The translations under genes and the position numbers were made by a program. Positions 1 to 4,130 of a stretch of 5,951 bases of DNA are shown here, in pieces (position 1 is the first letter of the stretch; each line of letters starts with the position of its first letter). Below the pieces are notes generated by a model. The model was given only the letters and a program-made list of their open reading frames with translations, ran no database searches and was not told the origin of the DNA. The stretch comes from JAAFIP01 sp043778205 (GTDB lineage Bacteria; Pseudomonadota; Gammaproteobacteria; Burkholderiales; Burkholderiaceae_C), in contig JAYWGO010000088.1 in NCBI GenBank assembly GCA_043778205.1, positions 1 through 5,951 on the forward strand. The letters are read 5' to 3'.

Positions 1-318
1 CGCATTAAATGTCCCCCAAACCAAACCGGCAAAGCGCTGATTGAGTGTGGCCTTGATGAAAATCTGGAAAAAGGCGCGTCGTACTACCAAACGGGCAAAT
101 ACTTACTTACCTGCGCGTGATTTTGGAAGATTTTGCAGCAAGGCCACACTCAAGCGGCGCAAACGTACAAAAGCAGGGAGGGCAATCTTAAAAAGGCCCG
201 AAGATAACCAAAAACCAAGAATTGTAAGAAAAACAACCCTATGACCCAAGGAAACGCTGCACAGACAGCTATATTTATAATAGCAAATACTTTGAACAGT
301 TAAGTAAAGTAAGTCAGC
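1..318. other. Intergenic region without a supportable gene
   Basis: No gene with recognisable product is seen here on either strand. On the plus strand frame 1 is open from the window edge to a TGA at 118-120 and reads like plausible protein (it contains the segment IECGLDENLEKGASYYQTGK). It then stays open after the TGA to a TAA at 205-207, so it could be the end or a decayed remnant of a gene lying to the left. No start codon or family match supports this. The right part (about 265-310) is AT-rich and contains a perfect TATAAT at 276-281 on the plus strand, but without a recognisable -35 partner. A weak AT-rich 5-bp stem (268-272 with 280-284) lies downstream of rnfH and has no T-run, so I do not call it a terminator. 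The inverted repeat at 34-160 is listed separately. Confidence 0.5.
34..160. repeat. Imperfect long inverted repeat
   Basis: The 15-mer TTGAGTGTGGCCTTG at 41-55 is perfectly complementary to CAAGGCCACACTCAA at 139-153. The pairing extends outwards (GCGC 34-37 with GCGC 157-160) and inwards (AAAATCT 59-65 with AGATTTT 128-134; an A-run near 68-72 with TTTT 121-124; GCGCG-type bases beyond). As RNA on either strand it would fold into a long interrupted hairpin with an apical region of roughly 30-40 nt. Neither side of the repeat ends in a T-run, so it does not resemble an intrinsic terminator. It could be a decayed small mobile or repeat element, or a structured RNA. The pairing is read directly from the sequence; the role is unknown. 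Confidence 0.65.
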
Positions 319-684
319 TCAATACCCCGGCTTGGCCCCCGGCCTGCGCGCCGCAAACAACCCGGTGGTGCGCGCACCTTGCTGGGCAAAGCGTTCACGC
401 CGCGCTACTTTGGGGTCTACCCGCAGTGGGCGGCACAATTCAATACGGTCATTTGGCTGCAGCGGCTGGTTGCGTGGCACCAGCGTCCCCCACACTGCGC
501 AAAACAAAGGCGCTTGCTTAGTGCCACCAGGGTCCGCCCCTAGCGCACTGGCAAACCGGCTGTCTGCCTCGCACAGGGCCAGCGCGTCACGCACACAGGC
601 ACCTTGGGGCAACTGCAAGGCCAGCGTGTGCACCACCCGCGCCTGCGGCGAATAGCACACCGTAATGTGCAGCAGCTCAGCCAT
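319..684 (-). CDS. rnfH: RnfH family protein (UPF0125, ubiquitin-like fold)
   Basis: This encodes a 121-residue RnfH/UPF0125 protein, a small beta-grasp family found next to ratA in many proteobacteria and called PasI (proposed antitoxin) in uropathogenic E. coli. Its biochemical role is not settled; the family name comes from linkage to rnf genes elsewhere, and none are visible here. The family signature lies at residues 63-97: AVWG, then PNDRIELCRPLRVDPK followed by ARRER. The start chosen is the ATG at 684, which gives MAELLHITVCYSP at the typical family position and has an AGCAGG sequence just upstream. An ATG 30 nt further up (714) is also in frame but would add an atypical ten-residue extension. 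The start lies inside the end of ratA (8-nt overlap), so translation is probably coupled. The basic, Ala/Gly-rich tail after residue 98 is longer than in many homologues. No terminator was recognised downstream. Confidence 0.93.
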   Translation of the reverse strand: MAELLHITVCYSPQARVVHTLALQLPQGACVRDALALCEADSRFASALGADPGGTKQAPLFCAVWGTLVPRNQPLQPNDRIELCRPLRVDPKVARRERFAQQGARTTGLFAARRPGAKPGY

Positions 685-1129
685 ACACCTGCTCTGCCCT
701 TTTAACGAAGGCATCCACCAAACTAGAGGCTATTTTGTCAAACACGGGGCCAACGACCCCGGCCAGGGCGGGGCTGTTAAAACCGTAGTGCAACTGCAGC
801 TCCACCCGGCAGGCGTTTTGGCCGGGCTCGCCTACAGGGCTGAATTTCCAGCTGCCATGCAAGGATGAAAACGGGCCTTTGACCAGCTGCATTTTGACCA
901 AACGCTGACCCGAGTCTTCCACCACATGGGTGTTGCGTGTGCTAAAGCCTTGCCGCAGGCCACCAAAATTAATGCTGACCTCGGCCATTGCACCTGCGGG
1001 CGTTTGCTGCAGTACGCTGGCAGCGTCGCACCAAGGCAGAAATTTGGGGTAACTGGGGACATCGGTGACCAAATCGAACATTTGGGCAGCGCTGTACCAT
1101 ATCAAGACAGACTTATTGACAGTTTTCAC
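677..1129 (-). CDS. ratA: RatA-like SRPBCC/START-domain protein
   Basis: This encodes a 150-residue single-domain protein of the RatA / coenzyme Q-binding Coq10 family (SRPBCC fold, one hydrophobic ligand cavity). In E. coli, RatA has been reported to bind 50S subunits and block 70S association, and as PasT to promote stress tolerance; the Coq10 side of the family binds ubiquinone. Either role is possible here. Visible family marks are the N-terminal VNKSVLIWYSAAQMFDLV segment, YPKFLPWC at 27-34, GPFSSLHGSWKF at 85-96 and the C-terminal amphipathic helix from about residue 122 onward. The start is a GTG at 1129; no in-frame start suits better upstream, and there is no clear Shine-Dalgarno sequence (CCGCCCCCTAC precedes it). 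The gene overlaps rnfH by 8 nt downstream and diverges from smpB 88 bp away, the same neighbourhood as in E. coli. Confidence 0.95.
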   Translation of the reverse strand: MKTVNKSVLIWYSAAQMFDLVTDVPSYPKFLPWCDAASVLQQTPAGAMAEVSINFGGLRQGFSTRNTHVVEDSGQRLVKMQLVKGPFSSLHGSWKFSPVGEPGQNACRVELQLHYGFNSPALAGVVGPVFDKIASSLVDAFVKRAEQVYG

Positions 1130-1149
1130 GTAGGGGGCGGCGACAAGCG

Positions 1150-1163
1150 TTAAGAGTTCTTAA
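1150..1163. promoter_or_regulatory. Dyad and -10-like element between ratA and smpB
   Basis: TTAAGA at 1150-1155 and TCTTAA at 1158-1163 form a symmetric dyad with a two-base centre, in the middle of the 88-bp gap between the divergent genes. It overlaps TAAAAT (1161-1166), a five-of-six match to a sigma70 -10 box reading towards smpB. The best upstream partner is weak: GCGACA at 1140-1145, with only a 15-bp spacer. If this -10 is used, the smpB transcript would start near 1173, at the base of the leader hairpin. No regulator can be named, and an operator role is inference from position and symmetry only. Confidence 0.35.
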
Positions 1164-1173
1164 AATACGGGTT

Positions 1174-1199
1174 TGCAGCCCAATTGTATTTGGGCTGCA
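1174..1199 (+). promoter_or_regulatory. Perfect 10-bp stem-loop in the smpB leader
   Basis: TGCAGCCCAA (1174-1183) pairs without mismatch to TTGGGCTGCA (1190-1199) around the 6-nt loop TTGTAT. It ends 18 nt before the smpB ATG. No T-run follows on either strand, so it is not an intrinsic terminator. The 18 nt between hairpin and start (ending CTCACCTATTGCGT) contain no purine-rich Shine-Dalgarno sequence. The hairpin could be a 5'-end stabilising structure, a ribosome standby element, or a binding site for protein at the DNA level. The structure is seen directly; its function is inference. Confidence 0.55.
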
Positions 1200-1217
1200 C
1201 AGCCTCACCTATTGCGT

Positions 1218-1721
1218 ATGACAAATAAGCCTGAATCGTCCACTAAAAAGAAGCCCACCACAGGCGATTCGCGCATTGCCGATAACAAAAAGGCTGCCTA
1301 CAACTACTTTTTTGAAGAGCGGCACGAGTGCGGCATGGTGCTGGACGGCTGGGAGGTGAAAGCCATTCGCAGCGGCAAAGTGCAGCTGACCGACGGCTAC
1401 GTGCTGGCGCGCGCTGGCGAGCTGTTTTTACTGGGTTGCCAAATTAACCCGCTTAAAACGGCATCAACCCACGTCAACCCCGACAGCGTGCGCACCAAAA
1501 AGCTGCTGATGAAAAAGGACGACATTCGCCGCCTGACCGGCAAGGTGGAGCAAAAAGGCTACACCTTGGTGCCGATCAACCTGCACTGGAAAAATGGCCG
1601 CGTAAAGTGCGAGATAGCGCTGGCCAAAGGCAAGGCCGAGCATGACAAACGCGACGTGATAGCCGACCGCGAAGGCAAGCGCGAGGTGGAGCGGGCGATG
1701 AAAAACCTTAAGAGGGCGTGA
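1218..1721 (+). CDS. smpB: SsrA-binding protein SmpB
   Basis: SmpB binds the tRNA-like domain of tmRNA and delivers it to stalled ribosomes for trans-translation, in the cytoplasm. The 167-residue protein shows the family features in order: a lysine-rich N-terminal lead (1-24), the OB-fold beginning AAYNYFFEERHECG at 26-39, the hallmark GWEVKAIRSGKVQL at 44-57, GYTLVPINLHWKNGRVKCEI at 114-133, the tmRNA-binding AKGKAEHDKRD at 136-146, and the basic tail to residue 167 that forms a helix in the mRNA channel. The ATG at 1218 fits the family length (about 150-160 residues). An in-frame TTG at 1173 would add 15 atypical residues and put the start inside the leader hairpin, so it is rejected. There is no recognisable Shine-Dalgarno sequence. 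The gene diverges from ratA and is convergent with the hydrolase gene. The tmRNA gene itself is not in this window. Confidence 0.98.
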   Translation: MTNKPESSTKKKPTTGDSRIADNKKAAYNYFFEERHECGMVLDGWEVKAIRSGKVQLTDGYVLARAGELFLLGCQINPLKTASTHVNPDSVRTKKLLMKKDDIRRLTGKVEQKGYTLVPINLHWKNGRVKCEIALAKGKAEHDKRDVIADREGKREVERAMKNLKRA

Positions 1722-1730
1722 GGCTAGCCT

Positions 1731-1781
1731 ACGTTTAGGTCTTGCCCACGCTTAGGTCTTGCTCACGCTTAGGCTTTGCTC
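1731..1781. repeat. Three 17-bp tandem repeats between convergent genes
   Basis: Three consecutive 17-bp units run ACGTTTAGGTCTTGCCC (1731-1747), ACGCTTAGGTCTTGCTC (1748-1764) and ACGCTTAGGCTTTGCTC (1765-1781). Neighbouring units differ at two positions. They fill nearly all of the 58-bp gap between the smpB stop and the hydrolase stop codon, and the last two bases fall inside that stop codon. A perfect palindrome AGGCTAGCCT (1721-1730) immediately precedes them, starting at the last base of the smpB stop. No hairpin with a T-run, and hence no standard terminator, is seen for either gene. Confidence 0.8.
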
Positions 1782-2997
1782 ACACCAGCCCACGCAGAGG
1801 GTGCGCGTTCACTGGCCACGGGCTTTTAAAGAATGGCTCCACCATGGCAGCCGTTACGTCTTCTATCCGCGCAGGGTTCCAGCGCGGTGCGTGGTCTTTG
1901 TCTACCGCCAGCGCGCGAATGCCTTCTACCGTTTCACTGCCCAAGCCTGCACGCTGCAAGTGCGCAGTGTGAAAGCAGTGGCGCACCAAGTCGCGCTCCA
2001 AGCGCAGATCGTCAGCCAGGCCCATGCTGCGGGCGCGGCGGATAAGTTCTAGCACCACATGCAGCATGAGCGGGGAGCGTTTGCGCAGAGTGGCTACAGT
2101 TTCTGTGGCCCATGGCGATGCATCTGCATCTGCATCTGCATCTAAAGCGGTGCACATCTCGGCAACACTGGGCAGGCTGAATATGGCATCTATTTTTAAA
2201 CGATTATTGGCTATCGCCCAAGGAATTGCTGGACTAGAAGCTACTCTATTCATAGCAATTAACTTCCCAACTGCCGCTAAGTTTGCCTCTGCAGCAGCCT
2301 GTGTATTAGTCTCTACCCCAGCGTCTAAAAGCTGCGGCAAAGCTGCCCACAGCGCAGGCAAGTCAGCGCTGGCACAGTGCACATCAGCTAGCCCATGGGT
2401 TACGGCATCGTCCGCTTGAATTAACTGCCCCGTAAGCGCCAAATACTCCCCCACCCTGCCCGGACAACGGCTTAAAAAATAACCGCCGCCTACATCAGGA
2501 AACAGGCCAATACCCGTCTCAGGCATGGCCATCTTGGTGCGCTCGGTCACAATGCGGTGGCTAGCGCCTTGGCTAATGCCCATGCCACCCCCCATTACGA
2601 TGCCGTCCATAAAGGCAATGGTCGGCTTGGGGTAGGTGTGAATTAAGTGGTTAAGCGCGTATTCTTCGGTAAAAAAGTCTTCCAGCGCAGGGTCGCCCGA
2701 CAAGGCCGCTTGGTGAAAAAAGCGAATATCACCCCCTGCGCAAAAGCTGCCAAATGGCGCATACGCTGGCAAGGCGCTGTCTGCCGCATGTGCGGGGTTT
2801 TTACCCATCCCGCGCATGGCCACCAGCTTGATGGCCGGGCTAGATTTCCACTCCAACAAAGCCGCAGTGATATCTCTGACCATCGGCAAAGACAATGCAT
2901 TCAGCGCTTTAGGACGGTTTAGCGTGATCATGCCTGCGCAACCGCGCACTTCGGTAAGGATATGGTCGCTGCCTTGAATGGGGTTGTTAACTTGCAT
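1780..2997 (-). CDS. 3-hydroxyisobutyryl-CoA hydrolase-like enzyme (crotonase superfamily)
   Basis: This encodes a 405-residue crotonase-fold protein of the HIBCH type, which hydrolyses 3-hydroxyisobutyryl-CoA to 3-hydroxyisobutyrate and CoA in valine breakdown. Marks in order are MITLNRPKALNALS (23-36), the oxyanion-hole segment FCAGGD (85-90), GIVMGGGMGIS (132-142), and MPETGIGLFPDVGGGYFLSR (158-177) carrying the Glu and Asp typical of hydrolases. The HIBCH-type C-terminal region follows, with IDAIFSLPSVAEM, then RKRSPLMLHVVLELIRRAR (305-323), EGIRALAVDKD and PRWNP. Total length and the C-terminal region separate it from ordinary enoyl-CoA hydratases (about 260 residues), though an annotation pipeline may call it enoyl-CoA hydratase/isomerase. 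The ATG at 2997 has GGAGA ten bases upstream and overlaps the permease gene by 11 nt. Oddities: an extra segment of about 18 residues before FCAGGD (66-84), an Asp-Ala repeat at 286-293, and an AT-richer stretch around residues 230-272. Confidence 0.9.
   Translation of the reverse strand: MQVNNPIQGSDHILTEVRGCAGMITLNRPKALNALSLPMVRDITAALLEWKSSPAIKLVAMRGMGKNPAHAADSALPAYAPFGSFCAGGDIRFFHQAALSGDPALEDFFTEEYALNHLIHTYPKPTIAFMDGIVMGGGMGISQGASHRIVTERTKMAMPETGIGLFPDVGGGYFLSRCPGRVGEYLALTGQLIQADDAVTHGLADVHCASADLPALWAALPQLLDAGVETNTQAAAEANLAAVGKLIAMNRVASSPAIPWAIANNRLKIDAIFSLPSVAEMCTALDADADADASPWATETVATLRKRSPLMLHVVLELIRRARSMGLADDLRLERDLVRHCFHTAHLQRAGLGSETVEGIRALAVDKDHAPRWNPARIEDVTAAMVEPFFKSPWPVNAHPLRGLV
2120..2143. 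repeat. Four-copy hexanucleotide repeat inside the hydrolase gene
   Basis: GCATCT occurs four times in perfect tandem and is preceded by GAT, a partial unit. On the minus strand it is in frame and encodes the DADADADA run of the hydrolase (residues 286-293). Copy-number change by slippage would add or remove Asp-Ala pairs without shifting the frame. It falls in the poorly conserved linker between the catalytic core and the C-terminal HIBCH region. Confidence 0.9.
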
Positions 2998-3877
2998 TGC
3001 GTTTGTCTCTCCAGCCTAAAATTTCATTGAACAGCAGCGCGCCAATCACCAACGTGCCGCCCCAAATTACCGACTGGCTGGGCACTTCATTGGCCCCCAC
3101 CCAAGCCAAGGCGATGCCAAAAATCACCTCCAGCAGGGCCAGCAACGAAACCTCGGGTGCCTTGAGCACCTGAGCGCACACAACCGCCAGCAAACAAGGG
3201 ATGGCCAATTGCACCAAGCCCAAAAGCCCTAGCAAGGCTATGTCTTGCCCAGTAGCCACAAAGGGCATGGCCAAGGGCAGCGTGGCCAGTGACGAAATGA
3301 CCGCCCCCACCAGCACGCAGGGTACCAAATCCAGCTTGTCGCCCCGCGCCTGCGCGTGCTGCACCACCGTCCAATTAATACCGCCGGCAATCGGGGCCAT
3401 GATGGCCACCAAACAGCCCAGCAGCGCGCCGGGCACGTTCATGTTCATCTGGGTGCCAAACATGGTGGCAATACCTGCTCCGGCCACCGCAATAGCCACC
3501 CAGGTGCGCAGTGCCAAGCGGTGGCCAATAAAGACCCGTGCAAACAGCGCAGTAAAGAACGGGCCAGAGGCCAGCATCACCAGCACATTGCCCACGCTGG
3601 TAAGCGTCAGCCCCAGCATAAAAGCGGTAAACATCACACTCCAGCACACGCCTGAGACCCAAAACGACAGGCTACGCCAATGCATATTGCGAAACACATG
3701 CTTGCCCTGCCACAGCGGCAAGATCACCAGCAGCGACAGCATAGTAAAAAAGCTGCGCCAAAAAGTCACTTCAAAACTTTTAGCTTGCTCCAAATGCCGC
3801 GTCACCACCCCTGCGATAGACCACATCAGGGTAACTGCGATCATGAGAAGAACGGCTTTACTGTGGGTTAGCTTCAT
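2987..3877 (-). CDS. EamA/DMT-family permease
   Basis: This encodes a 296-residue inner-membrane protein of the drug/metabolite transporter superfamily (two EamA domains, 10 TMS). Ten hydrophobic segments can be placed at about residues 7-26, 38-56, 68-90, 96-116, 125-142, 148-172, 184-205, 213-233, 243-262 and 268-284. The pattern TFWRSFF after TM1 and SLLALLEVIFGIALAW then GGTLVIGALL at the end of domain 2 are typical of the family. The substrate cannot be inferred; family members export amino acids, metabolites or drugs. The ATG at 3877 is preceded by ATTAAATA, with no Shine-Dalgarno sequence. A weak -10-like TATTAA lies so close that any transcript from it would be almost leaderless. The gene end overlaps the start of the hydrolase gene by 11 nt, suggesting coupled expression. 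Upstream lies the palindromic intergenic element, which probably insulates it from typA. Confidence 0.93.
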   Translation of the reverse strand: MKLTHSKAVLLMIAVTLMWSIAGVVTRHLEQAKSFEVTFWRSFFTMLSLLVILPLWQGKHVFRNMHWRSLSFWVSGVCWSVMFTAFMLGLTLTSVGNVLVMLASGPFFTALFARVFIGHRLALRTWVAIAVAGAGIATMFGTQMNMNVPGALLGCLVAIMAPIAGGINWTVVQHAQARGDKLDLVPCVLVGAVISSLATLPLAMPFVATGQDIALLGLLGLVQLAIPCLLAVVCAQVLKAPEVSLLALLEVIFGIALAWVGANEVPSQSVIWGGTLVIGALLFNEILGWRDKRNAS

Positions 3878-3902
3878 TATTTAATACAAATACGGGGAGT
3901 TT

Positions 3903-4095
3903 TTGAACGCAGAGGGCGCGAAGATTACGCAAAGAACGCAAAAAAAGAAAATACAAAAATAAAGCCAAAAAGATAAATAAAGTACTTCAAATGAAAAAGC
4001 CAAAACTTGAATTTCAAATTTTGGCTTTATTTTTTTGTATTTTTTTCGGACTTCTTCTGCGCGCTCTGCGAATCCTTTGCGCCCTCTGCGTTCAA
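3903..4095. repeat. Large palindromic repeat element with ACGCARAGR-type units
   Basis: The outer arms TTGAACGCAGAGGGCGC (3903-3919) and its exact complement (4079-4095) match at 17 of 17 bases. The inner arms AATAAAGCCAAAA (3958-3970) and 4019-4031 match at 13 of 13, extending through ATAC/GTAT with a two-base A-run difference. Between outer and inner arms each side carries short degenerate units: ACGCAAAGA and ACGCAAAAA about nine bases apart on the left, and on the right (minus strand) GCGCAAAGG, TTCGCAGAG and GCGCAGAAG. The element fills most of the 253-bp gap between typA and the permease gene and contains no ORF of note. ACGCAGAG-type repeats are, from memory, scattered in intergenic DNA of many proteobacteria; that this is a dispersed family member is inference. 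Confidence 0.85.
3994..4034. terminator. Bidirectional intrinsic-terminator-like hairpin
   Basis: AAAGCCAAAA (3996-4005) pairs with TTTTGGCTTT (4019-4028), and inside it TTGAA (4007-4011) can pair with TTCAA (4013-4017) after one mismatch. On the plus strand the stem runs into TTTATTTTTTT and further T-runs; on the minus strand it ends in TTTTT (3998-3994). For typA, which reads leftwards and stops at 4131, this is the first strong stem plus T-run and would separate it from the permease gene. The GC content of the stem is low, so termination strength is uncertain. The right arm can alternatively pair with 3958-3970, giving the larger palindrome. Confidence 0.6.
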
Positions 4096-4130
4096 GAAAT
4101 TCTTCCGGCCTTAAACCAGAAGAAGCCTAA

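Noticed and set aside
41..244. Small very basic plus-strand ORF (67 residues from TTG, 62 from the ATG at 56)
   Set aside because: It starts inside the inverted repeat, lacks a Shine-Dalgarno sequence, resembles no family I know, and its Lys/Arg richness follows from A-rich DNA.
109..249. Minus-strand short hydrophobic peptide followed by basic residues, resembling a small membrane toxin
   Set aside because: The hydrophobicity is what the antisense of an AAA-rich stretch gives (TTT, CTT codons); only a TTG start, no ribosome binding site.
276..281. Perfect TATAAT suggesting a promoter reading antisense to rnfH
   Set aside because: No -35-like hexamer at 16-18 bp and no extended -10; the region is AT-rich, so a chance match is likely.
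1116..1121. Perfect TTGACA as a -35 box for smpB
   Set aside because: The nearest -10-like hexamer (1161-1166) is 39 bp away, and the match lies within the ratA coding start.
1791..1806. ACGCAGAGGG followed by TGCGCG, resembling the arms of the 3903-4095 palindrome
   Set aside because: It lies in the conserved coding end of the hydrolase (HPLRGLV) and only about ten bases match; coincidence is likelier than a repeat copy.
3201..3884. Long plus-strand ORF opposite the permease gene
   Set aside because: It is the antisense of a gene with clear ten-segment membrane topology; its translation resembles no family.
3903..4095. CRISPR-like array of short repeats
   Set aside because: Units are about 9-10 bp, degenerate, without regular spacers, and arranged as a palindrome.
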